The notes under the pieces were generated by a model, which saw only the letters and a program-made list of their open reading frames with translations, was not told the DNA's origin and ran no database searches. The translations under genes and the position numbers were made by a program. Shown piece after piece: positions 26,458 through 39,500 of a stretch of 46,119 nucleotides of DNA; position 1 is the first letter of the stretch, and the number at the start of each line of letters is the position of its first letter. This stretch comes from an uncultured Erysipelotrichaceae bacterium (lineage in GTDB: Bacteria > Bacillota_I > Bacilli_A > RF39 > UBA660): NCBI GenBank assembly GCA_902768065.1, contig CACXJP010000010.1, positions 2,536 through 48,654 on the forward strand, given 5' to 3'.

Positions 26458-28050
26458 ATGATTCAAGTAAGTAATGTAAGTTTAAAGTTCGGAAAAAGAG
26501 TCTTATTTGAAGATGTTAATATAAAATTCACAAATGGAAATTGCTATGGATTAATTGGAGCTAATGGTTCAGGAAAATCAACATTTTTAAAATTACTAAG
26601 TGGTGAATTAGATACAACAACAGGAGAGATAACTGTTTCTAAAGGAGAAAGAATTTCAATTTTAAAACAAGATCACTATCAATTTGATGATAAAAGAGTA
26701 ATTGACGTTGTAATTATGGGTAATTCAAAGTTATATGAAATAATGGAAGAAAAAGATAAGATGTATCAACAAACAGAATTCTCAGAAGAAGATGGTATGA
26801 AGTTAGCAAATTTAGAAGCAGAATTTATGGATCTAGATGGATGGAATGCAGAACCAGATGCTGCACAGTTATTAAATAATCTAGGTGTTGATGAAGAATT
26901 TCACTATATGAATATGGGAGATTTACCAGTTAAATTGAGAGTTAAAGTTTTACTTGCTCAAAGTCTATTTGGTAACCCTGATATATTACTTTTAGATGAA
27001 CCTACAAACTCATTAGATATAGAGGCAATTAAATGGTTAGAAGAGTTCTTAATTAATTTTAACAATACAGTAATAATTGTATCTCACGATAGACATTTCT
27101 TAAACAAAGTATGTACTCATATTGCAGATATAGATTATTCAAAAATTAAATTATATATTGGAAACTACGATTTCTGGTATGAATCAAGTGAATTATTACA
27201 AAGACAAATGAGAGAATCAAATAAGAAGAAGGAAGAAAAGATAAAAGAATTACAATCATTTATCGCCAGATTCTCAGCAAATGCTTCTAAATCAAAACAA
27301 GCAACATCAAGAAAGAAGATGTTAGAAAAAATTCAATTAGATGAGATTGTTCCAAGTAGTAGAAAATATCCATACATAGATTTTAAGATAGAAAAACCTG
27401 CGGGAAAAGAAATATTAAAGGTTGAAAATCTAACTAAAATAATAGACGGTAAGAAAGTATTAGATAAAGTATCATTTACAGTATTAAAAGGAGATAAAAT
27501 ATGTTTTCTTGCTAAAGATGATATGGTTAAAACACTTTTATTTAATATTTTAATAGGAAAAGAAAAATATGATAAAGGTACAATTGAATGGGGCAAGACA
27601 ATTAATCCAGGATATTTACCACAAGATAATAACGAATATTTCAAAACTGATAAAAACATTATGGAATGGATTGGAACTTTCTATGATATTAAAGATGAAA
27701 CAATTTTAAGAGGCTTCTTAGGAAGAATGTTATTCTCGGGTGAAGATGTATTTAAAAAAGTTAATGTTTTATCAGGAGGAGAAAAGGCAAGATGCATGTT
27801 ATCTAAAATGATGTTGGAAGAACCAAATTTCTTAATCTTAGATGAACCAACAAACCATCTTGATCTAGAAAGTATTACATCATTAAATAAGGGATTATGT
27901 AATTTTAAAGGAGAAATATTATTTACATCACGTGACTATGAACTTAATTCAACAGTTGCTAATAGAGTAATAGAAATAACTGAAGAAGGAAAAATAATAG
28001 ATAGACAAATCCCATATGAAGAATATTTAGAAAAACAAAAAAAGAATTAA
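26458..28050 (+). CDS. ABC-F family ATPase (YkpA/YbiT-like)
   Basis: 530 residues with two ABC domains and no membrane segment, as in ABC-F translation factors. Domain 1: Walker A GANGSGKST (about 35), Walker B ILLLDEPTNSLD (about 177), IIVSHDRHF; its signature is degenerate (LPVKLRVKVLL). The linker (about 245-310) is Lys/Glu-rich. Domain 2: Walker A is degenerate (AKDDMVKTLL), the signature VLSGGEKARCML is intact, Walker B FLILDEPTNHLD, and the switch His is replaced (FTSRDYEL). In the head-to-tail pairing of two domains this gives one complete and one degenerate ATP site. Family members bind the ribosomal E site. The start follows GAGGTGAT by 6 bases. Confidence 0.92.
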   Translation: MIQVSNVSLKFGKRVLFEDVNIKFTNGNCYGLIGANGSGKSTFLKLLSGELDTTTGEITVSKGERISILKQDHYQFDDKRVIDVVIMGNSKLYEIMEEKDKMYQQTEFSEEDGMKLANLEAEFMDLDGWNAEPDAAQLLNNLGVDEEFHYMNMGDLPVKLRVKVLLAQSLFGNPDILLLDEPTNSLDIEAIKWLEEFLINFNNTVIIVSHDRHFLNKVCTHIADIDYSKIKLYIGNYDFWYESSELLQRQMRESNKKKEEKIKELQSFIARFSANASKSKQATSRKKMLEKIQLDEIVPSSRKYPYIDFKIEKPAGKEILKVENLTKIIDGKKVLDKVSFTVLKGDKICFLAKDDMVKTLLFNILIGKEKYDKGTIEWGKTINPGYLPQDNNEYFKTDKNIMEWIGTFYDIKDETILRGFLGRMLFSGEDVFKKVNVLSGGEKARCMLSKMMLEEPNFLILDEPTNHLDLESITSLNKGLCNFKGEILFTSRDYELNSTVANRVIEITEEGKIIDRQIPYEEYLEKQKKN

Positions 28051-28054
28051 AATA

Positions 28055-28083
28055 TTGACATAAAATGAACATTTATATATTAT
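28055..28083 (+). promoter_or_regulatory. Promoter of the thioredoxin-like gene
   Basis: TTGACA (28055-28060), a 17-base spacer and TATTAT (28078-28083). Confidence 0.65.
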
Positions 28084-28104
28084 TTTAATTAGAAAGAGGT
28101 ACTT

Positions 28105-28632
28105 ATGAAAAATAAAGAAATTATTATTGTTTTAGGAGTAATAGTAGTAGCACTTGTACTTGTATTTGCTTTTAATTCAGGAGATAAAAACGAATCAAGT
28201 AAAAAAGTAACTGATTCTAATGATGTAGAGGCAATCCTTGCTAATGCTCAAAAAGAAAGTGAAACAGTTAAATCAGATGAAATGAAAGAATTTAATAGTA
28301 TTGATGTAACAACATATTTAGACTATTATGCTGGAGAAGATACTAAGTTAGTTTTATTAGCAAGACCAACATGTCACTATTGTCAAATAGCAGAGCCAAT
28401 ACTTAAAAATGTAGCATATAAATATGATTTAGATATAAATTATTTGAATACGGATGAATTCTCTGAAGAAGACAATCAAAAATTTATGGAATCTGATGAA
28501 TTTTTAGGTGAAGGAGTAGGTACTCCATTATTAATGAATGTTGGAAATGGAAAAATAATCGACAAAGTTGATGGTTTAACAGATTCAGCACACTACATAC
28601 AATTTTTCAAAGATAATGGCTATATAAAATAA
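28105..28632 (+). CDS. Membrane-anchored thioredoxin-like protein
   Basis: 175 residues. A membrane segment (about 5-23, IIIVLGVIVVALVLVFAF) is followed by an external thioredoxin-fold domain with the redox motif RPTCHYCQIAEP (Cys about 89 and 92). The cis-Pro region GTPLLMNVGNGKIID lies near residue 140. CxxC proteins of this kind reduce, oxidise or isomerise disulfides outside the cell; the His-Tyr between the Cys does not fix the direction. GAGGTAC lies 5 bases before ATG. It lies 16 bases before the PH-domain gene and may be co-transcribed with it. Confidence 0.85.
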   Translation: MKNKEIIIVLGVIVVALVLVFAFNSGDKNESSKKVTDSNDVEAILANAQKESETVKSDEMKEFNSIDVTTYLDYYAGEDTKLVLLARPTCHYCQIAEPILKNVAYKYDLDINYLNTDEFSEEDNQKFMESDEFLGEGVGTPLLMNVGNGKIIDKVDGLTDSAHYIQFFKDNGYIK

Positions 28633-28648
28633 AAAAGGGGAGATATAA

Positions 28649-29110
28649 ATGAGTAACTCAGTATACAAAATGGTACTTGAATTTAAAGAAAGACATCCAT
28701 GGACAGTAGGATGGAGATTAAGACAAAATTCTAAAGTAGTAGAATTACATTTAAATCCAGATGAAAAATTAATATATGCATTTATTGCTCAAAAGAATGA
28801 TAATCCATTTAACATTTTTGGAAGTGCTGTAGTCGCACTAACAAATAAAAGAATTTTAATTGGAAGAAAAAGAGTAGTAGTTGGATACTTTCTAAATTCA
28901 ATTACACCAGACATGTATAATGATTTAAAAGTTTCAAGTGGAATTCTTTGGGGAAAAGTATATATAGATACAATAAAAGAATTTGTTACTCTATCAAATA
29001 TCTCAAAAGCTGCTCTAAGAGAAATTGAAACACAAATATCAAGTTATATGATAGAAGCAAAAAAACAGTATAAAGATAGAGATGAAAAGGATTATGAAGA
29101 AGAAGCATAA
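28649..29110 (+). CDS. Bacterial PH-domain protein
   Basis: 153 residues. Residues ~35-125 form a pleckstrin-homology-like beta barrel: LNPDEKLIYAFIAQ, then the characteristic VALTNKRILIGRKR strand pair, VVVGYFLNSIT, and the C-terminal helix AALREIETQISSYMIEAKKQ. This resembles the YokE/YvbH-type PH domains of Firmicutes. Such domains commonly oligomerise or bind membranes or peptides; no catalytic residue is visible. GGGGAGAT lies 6 bases before ATG. It follows the thioredoxin-like gene closely. Confidence 0.75.
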   Translation: MSNSVYKMVLEFKERHPWTVGWRLRQNSKVVELHLNPDEKLIYAFIAQKNDNPFNIFGSAVVALTNKRILIGRKRVVVGYFLNSITPDMYNDLKVSSGILWGKVYIDTIKEFVTLSNISKAALREIETQISSYMIEAKKQYKDRDEKDYEEEA

Positions 29111-29157
29111 CCCTTTTTTTTATAAATAATTTTTGATATAATTTAGATGGTGATAAT

Positions 29158-30360
29158 ATGAAAAAGTATAAGACATATTTAATTGTAATCATAATAGTAA
29201 TGTTAATACCAATACTAATAAAAACATTTACAAAAAGTCATTCAGTAGAATATAAAGTAAATGGTTATAATATAAGTGAAAAATTTTATATTGAAGATAA
29301 TATTCATAAATATGAATTTAAAATAAGTAATAAAAAACAAATATATTCATATATTTTAGATAATAATATGAATAAAAGAAAAAAAGTTATTAAAGGAATA
29401 AAAACAATTAATAAGGATAATCTTAAGTGTATAATACCAACATATAAAAAAAATATTGATAATGATATTTATTGTTTAGAAGACAACAAACAAGTTTCAA
29501 CATATTCTCTATTAAAAAATAAGACATTTAAAAAGATTATTTCTAGTGCAAAAGAATATAAAATTGAACTACCATCAAGTGATAATAAATCCAAGGATTA
29601 TAAAAAAATAAATGTATATCAAAATAATATTAATGAAGATGAAGCCTATATTCTATGGAGTTATAAAGGTATAAATATTTTAAAAAATGATGAGTTTAAA
29701 TATGTGAAATTTTTAGAAGATGATTTATATGATAATGTAATGGCTACAACTACATCAAAATATTATGTACTATTTGAAAATAGTGATGTTATGGGAATAG
29801 AAAATATTCACTATTATGATATAAAAAAAGACAAGTACAAAGTTTATAAGCTAAAAGAAAAAATATCAAAAGATTCATATATAAATGGAGTATATGATGA
29901 TCTAATTTATGTTACTGATAATAAAAAGAAAATCCAATATACAATCAATTTGAAAAAAGAAGAAATTAATATTGTAGGTAATGAAGAAGGATATATCAAA
30001 TACATAAGCAATAGTGATAAAGAAATAATGACTAAAAGCGATTTCTTTATGAAAAAACAATATTTTACTAATGAAAGAATAAAAGATTCAAATATTACTA
30101 AAAGTAATGATTTAATAAAAGATAAAAAAATATATTATTATAAGGATAATAATAAGTTTTATAAAAATATAAGTGGATATAATAGTATTTATTTATTTAG
30201 TATTAAAGATGTTAAAGACTGGTATCTAGAAAATGAAAATATAATATTATTGGTAGATGATACAATATATCAATACAATGACAAAACAGGATTAAGAAAA
30301 ATTCTAGATTACAATGAATTAAATTATAATAATAAAAATATAGTAAAATTTTGGAAGTAA
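29158..30360 (+). CDS. Membrane-anchored hypothetical protein
   Basis: 400 residues. The N-terminal segment YLIVIIIVMLIPILIKTF (about 7-24) is a membrane anchor; the rest is Lys/Asn/Tyr-rich and beta-strand-like, with repeats of short strands (KYYVLFENSD, DLIYVTDNKKK, KYISNSDKEI, IILLVDDTIYQYND) that suggest a beta-propeller-like fold outside the cell. That fold is a guess. GGTGATA lies 3 bases before ATG. A 15-pair terminator ends the gene. I do not recognise a family. Confidence 0.65.
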   Translation: MKKYKTYLIVIIIVMLIPILIKTFTKSHSVEYKVNGYNISEKFYIEDNIHKYEFKISNKKQIYSYILDNNMNKRKKVIKGIKTINKDNLKCIIPTYKKNIDNDIYCLEDNKQVSTYSLLKNKTFKKIISSAKEYKIELPSSDNKSKDYKKINVYQNNINEDEAYILWSYKGINILKNDEFKYVKFLEDDLYDNVMATTTSKYYVLFENSDVMGIENIHYYDIKKDKYKVYKLKEKISKDSYINGVYDDLIYVTDNKKKIQYTINLKKEEINIVGNEEGYIKYISNSDKEIMTKSDFFMKKQYFTNERIKDSNITKSNDLIKDKKIYYYKDNNKFYKNISGYNSIYLFSIKDVKDWYLENENIILLVDDTIYQYNDKTGLRKILDYNELNYNNKNIVKFWK

Positions 30361-30385
30361 AAAACTACTTCCAAAATTTTATTAA
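30345..30385 (+). terminator. Terminator of the 29158 gene
   Basis: AAAATTTTGGAAGTA pairs perfectly with TACTTCCAAAATTTT (15 pairs) around the stop codon and a short loop. Confidence 0.85.
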
Positions 30386-30432
30386 TAATTATTGATATTT
30401 AAAAATTATTTTGCTATAATACTAATTGCAGT

Positions 30433-30506
30433 GGGGCTTTAGCCAAGTGGTAAGGCGTGGGTCTGCAACACCCTGATCGTCGGTTCAAATCCGTCAGGCC
30501 CCTCCA
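30433..30506 (+). tRNA. tRNA-Cys (GCA)
   Basis: The cloverleaf has the acceptor GGGGCTT with AGGCCCC (one G-T pair), anticodon GCA in CTGCAAC, T-loop TTCAAAT, discriminator T and encoded CCA. Confidence 0.96.
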
Positions 30507-30514
30507 TTTTTTTT

Positions 30515-30589
30515 GCGAATGTGGTTCAATGGTTAGAATACGGCCTTGCCAAGGCTGTGATGGGGGTTCGATTCCCCTCATTCGCTCCA
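30515..30589 (+). tRNA. tRNA-Gly (GCC)
   Basis: The cloverleaf has the acceptor GCGAATG with CATTCGC, anticodon GCC in TTGCCAA, T-loop TTCGATT, discriminator T and encoded CCA. Its last seven bases, CGCTCCA, recur at 35408 and 42234 and appear to be the integration site of the two elements downstream. Confidence 0.97.
30583..30589 (+). repeat. Candidate att repeat, left (in tRNA-Gly)
   Basis: CGCTCCA at the 3' end of tRNA-Gly. A TTCGA lies 11 bases before it, and a CTCGAA/TTCGAG hairpin starts 13 bases after it, as at the 35408 copy. Confidence 0.6.
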
Positions 30590-30602
30590 ATATGATAGGA
30601 AA

Positions 30603-30659
30603 CTCGAACTAATAGACTTCGAGAGTAATAAATGCTAACTAGAAATAGTTAGTTTTTTT
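30603..30659 (+). terminator. Left-end hairpin and terminator of element 1
   Basis: CTCGAA/TTCGAG (30603-30623) is followed by GCTAACT/AGTTAGT with seven T (30634-30659). The pair of structures is repeated at 35427-35480 in element 2, in front of the homologous small gene. It insulates the tRNA operon or attenuates the small gene. Confidence 0.8.
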
Positions 30660-30686
30660 GTTATTTAAGAAGGGATGAGTGATTAT

Positions 30687-30962
30687 ATGTTAACAATAGA
30701 AACTAAAGAATTAGAGATAAGTTTAGAACTAAAAAGAAAGGTTGAAATGATTTGTAAGTTTGCTTGTGCTAAACCTACTTTCACAAATGGAAATATCAAA
30801 AGTATTAAAGAAACTAATATTGCTTATGTAATGCCACATATTATTAAAGTTAATAATATTGATTATTTAATGTTTGATGAATGTGAAGATATTTATGTTA
30901 ATGGATATGATGAAAAAATCAAGTTTAAAGACTTTGAAACCTATATTAAAAGTCATTTTTAA
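30687..30962 (+). CDS. Small conserved element protein (paralogue of 35554)
   Basis: 91 residues from the ATG at 30687; an in-frame ATG at 30675 abuts the AAGAAGGG site, and the 30687 start aligns with the homologue in element 2. Both proteins share a pattern: LELKRKVEMICKF, KPTFTNGNIKSI, AYVMPHIIKVNN and a final KFKDFETYIKSHF; element 2 has LRKKIEFICDF, KPTIINGSIRKI, TYIEPHRIIINN and KLSELEDYLKSI. It may be a small globular alpha/beta protein with no known motif. Its fixed position ahead of the recombinase suggests a role in element control, for example as directionality factor or repressor, but no DNA-binding motif is evident. Confidence 0.7.
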   Translation: MLTIETKELEISLELKRKVEMICKFACAKPTFTNGNIKSIKETNIAYVMPHIIKVNNIDYLMFDECEDIYVNGYDEKIKFKDFETYIKSHF

Positions 30963-30971
30963 GCCAAATAT

Positions 30972-30999
30972 TTGACATTTCTTAAAATTGTGATAGAAT
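30972..30999 (+). promoter_or_regulatory. Promoter of recombinase 1
   Basis: TTGACA (30972-30977), a 16-base spacer with TG one base before the -10, and TAGAAT (30994-30999). It fires into a leader of about 160 bases before the recombinase start. Confidence 0.7.
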
Positions 31000-31045
31000 A
31001 TTCAACCAAGAAGACTTATGTCTATTTAAGGGGGTTTTAAATAGT

Positions 31046-31139
31046 ATAAGATTCAAGTTTAAAAGTGAATATTATTCTAAATTAGATTTTAAGAGGTGTC
31101 AGTAGTATTAAGCACTTAATACTTTTGACACCTCTTTTT
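31046..31139 (+). promoter_or_regulatory. Attenuator-like leader of recombinase 1
   Basis: GAGGTGTC (31093) and AGTATTAA pair with TTAATACT and GACACCTC, followed by five T (31135-31139): an intrinsic terminator placed between the promoter and the recombinase. A GGGGG stretch precedes a possible 19-codon frame (ATA start at 31046) that runs into the 5' arm of the hairpin. Element 2 has the same layout with a proper ATG frame. Confidence 0.6.
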
Positions 31140-31160
31140 GTTAGAAAAAGGAGTTGATGA

Positions 31161-34269
<3,109 letters not shown>

Positions 34270-34272
34270 AAA

Positions 34273-34440
34273 GACGAGCAATGCTCGTCAATGAATATCT
34301 ATTTCCAATAGATAAAACACACTTCTCTATTGGCAGAGCCAATAGGTGTGTGCAAAGGGAATTTTCCCTTTTGAAACCCTAAAACATAATTAAGCAAGAA
34401 CTAATCGTTCAAGCAAAATTATGTTTTTTTTGAATTGCAA
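34273..34440 (+). other. Hairpin-rich noncoding region after mobV 1
   Basis: Directly after the stop codon come GACGAGCA/TGCTCGTC (34273-34289), the oriT-like hairpin (34318-34352), AAGGGAA/TTCCCTT and a large terminator-like stem (AACATAATT with AATTATGTT, then eight T, to ~34431). From 34434 AATTGCAAT/ATTGCAATT and two ACTTCGTAAT motifs follow to ~34550. No gene is evident in 34270-34676. Confidence 0.7.
34318..34353 (-). other. Candidate oriT of element 1 (MobV type)
   Basis: On the minus strand: GCACACAC, then CTATTGG, a five-base loop, CCAATAG, AGAA and GTGTG followed by TTTT. The oriT of plasmid pMV158, the reference MobV system, has the same layout: GCACACAC, a stem-loop, then a GTGTG ending at the nick before TT. 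Stem and flanks both pair here. The assignment rests on this layout and the adjacent relaxase. Confidence 0.65.
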
Positions 34441-34550
34441 TAAATTGCAATTATTTATTTTCACAACTTCGTAATGAAAATAAATTTATAAAAGTCTATC
34501 GCCACTTACAAAATTACTTCGTAATTTCATAACGTGCCATGTCTTTTATT
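34420..34550 (-). repeat. ACGAAGT-containing segment, inverted copy in element 1
   Basis: Read on the minus strand it contains GGCACGTT, TTACGAAGTAA, GCGATAG and CATTACGAAGTT in that order. The same order occurs on the plus strand at 37905-38020 in element 2 (GGCATGTT, TTACGAAGTAA, GCGATAG, CATTACGAAGTT). A shared functional site of the two elements, in opposite orientation, is likely. Confidence 0.55.
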
Positions 34551-34676
34551 TATATGTAGCAACTTCACAGTTGCCTAAAACCAATCCAGCATCTACAAGT
34601 GAGCCGTTTGGAATAATCTTATTAAAGAAACAATTAACAGGGATACTTATTCCTCCTTGTATTTAATTATATTTTT

Positions 34677-35216
34677 TTATATTTCGTAATTATTTATTTC
34701 ACAATTTTTAGGTACATAAATTGATAAATCTCCATCTTGAGGTATCTCGTTAAAGTAAAAATAGATTGCTCTTAAAATACCACCATGTGCTACAATGAGT
34801 ATATTTTTATCTTTATCTTTTTTTATAATTTCATCTAAAAATTCATGTACTCTTTTAAATAATGTAGGCAAATCTTCAAAGTTTTCATCCTTTAATTTGT
34901 AATTATAATCAAAAAATAAATTTTTGCCAAAACCTTCATTCTCTAAATTTTTTCCATCTAATTTACCTAATGTTCGTTCTCTAAGCCTATTATCATAAAT
35001 AACAGGTATATTTTTTTCATTTATTATTTTGCATGTATGCTTTGCCCTTAACATAGGCGAGCAATATATTATGTCATAATGATTATTATTCATTAGTTCT
35101 TTTGTTTGTATAGCTTGCGAAATTCCTATATCATTGATATCTTCATCTAATGTTCCATTGTAAATTCCTTGTGCATTAGCATTAGTTTGACCGTGTCTTA
35201 TAGCAAAGATTTTCAT
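34677..35216 (-). CDS. Histidine phosphatase family protein
   Basis: 179 residues from the ATG at 35216, which has GGAGG 6 bases upstream; a longer frame to 35243 lacks a site. The N-terminus MKIFAIRHGQTNANAQGIYN holds the phospho-accepting RHG motif (His about 8). YCSPMLRAKHTC carries a second conserved Arg, RERTLGKLDGK the family Glu, and IVAHGGILRAIYFY the second catalytic His. Members are phosphoglycerate mutase-like phosphatases with diverse small-molecule substrates. It lies on the opposite strand between the relaxase and the inter-element junction, so it is probably cargo of element 1. Confidence 0.88.
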   Translation of the reverse strand: MKIFAIRHGQTNANAQGIYNGTLDEDINDIGISQAIQTKELMNNNHYDIIYCSPMLRAKHTCKIINEKNIPVIYDNRLRERTLGKLDGKNLENEGFGKNLFFDYNYKLKDENFEDLPTLFKRVHEFLDEIIKKDKDKNILIVAHGGILRAIYFYFNEIPQDGDLSIYVPKNCEINNYEI

Positions 35217-35407
35217 TTTATACCTCCAATTCAATATTAACATATATCACTTCAATTATATCATATTCTAAAGCAAATTGATAATTCTAGAATAAAATTT
35301 ATTAATTTTTGTTTCAAATGACAATTTTTGTAGTATACTAGTATTAGTTAGTAGTTATTACTACTTGATTATTGGTATGAGAAAAGTTATTCGACTTCTT
35401 CTCTATA

Positions 35408-35414
35408 CGCTCCA
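35408..35414 (+). repeat. Candidate att repeat, junction between elements
   Basis: CGCTCCA, with TTCGA 13 bases before it and the CTCGAA/TTCGAG hairpin starting 12 bases after it. The left flank (GAGAAAAGT...ACTTCTTCTC) forms a hairpin. Confidence 0.6.
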
Positions 35415-35426
35415 TAGTGAAATCTG

Positions 35427-35480
35427 CTCGAACTTTTCGAGTTTTGATAGATAACTAATCCAATTTGGATTAGTTTTTTT
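35427..35480 (+). terminator. Left-end hairpin and terminator of element 2
   Basis: CTCGAA/TTCGAG (35427-35441), then AACTAATCC/GGATTAGTT with seven T (35453-35480), the same two-part structure as at 30603 in element 1. The remaining parts of 35244-35553 hold no gene. Confidence 0.8.
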
Positions 35481-35553
35481 GTGTTTCGAACTCCCACAGG
35501 TCAGCTTGGAAGAATACAAAGACTATCCTACTTTATAAAGAAAGGATGGAACT

Positions 35554-35826
35554 ATGGTAAATATTATTAAGGAAGAACTATCATTAGAAGAATCATTAAG
35601 AAAGAAAATTGAGTTTATATGTGATTTTACTAATAATAAACCTACTATTATTAATGGTAGTATTAGAAAAATTGATAAGACTAACTTAACTTATATTGAA
35701 CCACATAGAATAATTATTAATAATACTACATTTCTAGCATTTAATTATTCTAATGAAATATTTATTGAAAATTTATCTAATAAGATAAAATTATCAGAAC
35801 TAGAAGATTATTTAAAATCTATCTAA
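35554..35826 (+). CDS. Small conserved element protein (paralogue of 30687)
   Basis: 90 residues, homologous over its whole length to the small protein of element 1, with the PTIINGSIRKI and IEPHRIIINN segments in the same order. Predominantly charged and beta/alpha mixed; no membrane segment and no motif of known function. AAAGGATGG lies shortly before ATG. It again stands between a terminator and the recombinase promoter, which supports a conserved role in the element's regulation or excision. Confidence 0.72.
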   Translation: MVNIIKEELSLEESLRKKIEFICDFTNNKPTIINGSIRKIDKTNLTYIEPHRIIINNTTFLAFNYSNEIFIENLSNKIKLSELEDYLKSI

Positions 35827-35852
35827 ATACTACTTATTCCCTAATCAGGGAA

Positions 35853-35881
35853 TTGACAAATCAATGTTTTAAGTATATTAT
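35853..35881 (+). promoter_or_regulatory. Promoter of recombinase 2
   Basis: TTGACA (35853-35858), a 17-base spacer and TATTAT (35876-35881); TATATT at 35874 is an alternative -10. Confidence 0.6.
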
Positions 35882-35926
35882 ATAAAACCAATGAAAGAGG
35901 TATTCTCTAGAAATTGAGGTACACCG

Positions 35927-36004
35927 ATGATAAAAAGCAAAGATAAAATTAAAATATATAATATTGATTATAATGAGGAGTCAGTAGTATTTAGACTTTA
36001 CTAG
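35927..36004 (+). CDS. Possible 25-residue leader peptide
   Basis: An ATG preceded by TTGAGG opens a 25-codon frame (MIKSKDKIKIYNIDYNEESV...) whose last codons and TAG stop lie inside the terminator hairpin at 35975-36020. A ribosome reaching the end would occupy the 5' arm and stop the hairpin from forming. Element 1 has a similar but weaker frame at the same place. Whether it is translated is unknown. Confidence 0.4.
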   Translation: MIKSKDKIKIYNIDYNEESVVFRLY

Positions 36005-36026
36005 ATACTATTGTCTCCTCTTTTTT
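35975..36026 (+). terminator. Attenuator terminator before recombinase 2
   Basis: GAGGAG and TAGTAT pair with ATACTA and CTCCTC, followed by six T, only 5 bases before the ribosome site of the recombinase. The counterpart in element 1 is at 31093-31139 with changed but matching stem bases. Confidence 0.8.
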
Positions 36027-36031
36027 AGTAA

Positions 36032-37900
<1,869 letters not shown>

Positions 37901-38147
37901 AATGCGTGGCATGTTTTGTTTACGAAGTAAATGAAACTTGCGATAGCAATTTAAAAATTAATACATTATGTAATTTTAACCATTACGAAGTTTTGGTTAT
38001 TACGGAATAAAGTAAACGGATTCTAAGGTGTTAAACCTTAGCCCACTGGATATTTTGTATGCTCGGCGTACAAAATTCCTAGGGGGTTAGAAATTTTGGA
38101 TGACAAAATGGCCACTCTAGTGGTCACTTCTAGAAAGGAGGAAAACT
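37901..38147 (+). other. Noncoding region between recombinase 2 and mobV 2
   Basis: Contains the ACGAAGT motif pair (37919 and ~37984) shared with element 1 in inverted orientation, and a series of hairpins: CTAAGGT/ACCTTAG (~38021), TTTTGTA/TACAAAA with an inner GC pair (~38053) and GCCACT/AGTGG (~38112). This is where an oriT for the downstream relaxase might lie, but I see no clear pMV158-like pattern. Confidence 0.5.
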
Positions 38148-39494
38148 ATGTCAGAACTTGCTTATTCATTACATTTAGGTAGTGATAAAAATAGAAAAAA
38201 CATATCTAAGCAAAATGGTAAAAACAATTTAAGTGGAACAACATCTTTACCAAATAATGCTATTCAAAATGTAAGACAATTATCAAAGGTAGATAAACAT
38301 AATTATAGAAAATATGATAATGACCAAGACTTAATAGAAGTAGTAAGAGGTACTTCTTCTCCACTTGATGATGTAAAAGAATTATATTTAAGTGAGTTTG
38401 AAGAAGCAAGAATTGAATACAATTCTAAACAATCTAGACCTAGTAGAATGATTGATAATTATTTTGAAAATGTATCTAATAATGAAAAGAAAGATCTTGC
38501 TTGTGAGATAATTTTAGAACTAGGAGATAAAGAATATTGGAATATGAAGGATGAAAACTTTAAAAAGAAAATGTCAGAAGTTTATAAAAAACAAGTTGAT
38601 GATTTAGAATTATTAGTTCCTAATTTTAAAGTAGCTAGTGCTATTATTCATTATGATGAAACAAGTCCGCATTTACATATCGTTGGTGTTCCAATTAAAT
38701 ATAAAAATAAAAATGGTATGGAAAAACAAGTTGGTAAATCAGATGTATTTACTAAAGAATCTTTAATAAGATTACAAGACAAAATGAGAACCTTATGTAT
38801 TGAAGAATTTAATCAAGTATATAGTTTAGATTCTACTTTAAAGAAAAAACAAAAAGGTAGAAATAGAGATATTCATGTATCTGATATGGATAACTATATA
38901 GAAATGAAAAAGCAAATTGAAAAGAATACTGAGAATTTAAAACAAGCCAACAAAAAATCTTCAGAGTTAAAACAAAACTCTAAAGATATAAAAGATAAAA
39001 TTGATAAATTGAAAATATCTAAATTAAATAAAGATAATTATATTTTATCAAAAGATGATAAAGATTCTTTTATCAACTTTATCGAACAAGTGGATAATAC
39101 AAATAAAGAATACGATAAAATACAAACTTTGTCTAATACTCTAGTTAATGCTCATGAACAATTAAAAGATAAGAATAATAAAATTAAAACTCTAACTGAA
39201 AATAATGAAGCGCTTAATTTAAGAGTTAGAACTTTAAATGATACCATTAAAGAAAAAGATAATGAAATATCATTTTTAAAATCTAAAATCAACGATTTAA
39301 AAAATACTATTGAATATTGGAAAGATAAATTTGAAAAACTAATATCTTTCTTACACGATAAACTTCATAGTTGGTATGATAAAGATGATAAATATATTGA
39401 TGTTATTAATGAAATGTATGAAGATAATGTTTTAGATGATGAGGACATTGAAGATTTAGATTTAAGCAAAGAAAAAGATGACTTTGAGAGATAG
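38148..39494 (+). CDS. mobV: MobV-family relaxase of element 2
   Basis: 448 residues. The metal-binding motif HYDETSPHLHIVGVPI (about 168-183) is that of MobV relaxases, preceded by a helix (KKQVDDLELLVPNFKVASAI). The N-terminus is longer and different from relaxase 1, with no early SYAIFR motif, so it belongs to another MobV branch. Residues ~245-410 are coiled coil (EKNTENLKQANKKSSELK..., NLRVRTLNDTIKEKDNEIS). AAGGAGGAAA lies 6 bases before ATG. It should nick the oriT of element 2. Confidence 0.9.
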   Translation: MSELAYSLHLGSDKNRKNISKQNGKNNLSGTTSLPNNAIQNVRQLSKVDKHNYRKYDNDQDLIEVVRGTSSPLDDVKELYLSEFEEARIEYNSKQSRPSRMIDNYFENVSNNEKKDLACEIILELGDKEYWNMKDENFKKKMSEVYKKQVDDLELLVPNFKVASAIIHYDETSPHLHIVGVPIKYKNKNGMEKQVGKSDVFTKESLIRLQDKMRTLCIEEFNQVYSLDSTLKKKQKGRNRDIHVSDMDNYIEMKKQIEKNTENLKQANKKSSELKQNSKDIKDKIDKLKISKLNKDNYILSKDDKDSFINFIEQVDNTNKEYDKIQTLSNTLVNAHEQLKDKNNKIKTLTENNEALNLRVRTLNDTIKEKDNEISFLKSKINDLKNTIEYWKDKFEKLISFLHDKLHSWYDKDDKYIDVINEMYEDNVLDDEDIEDLDLSKEKDDFER

Positions 39495-39500
39495 TCATCT

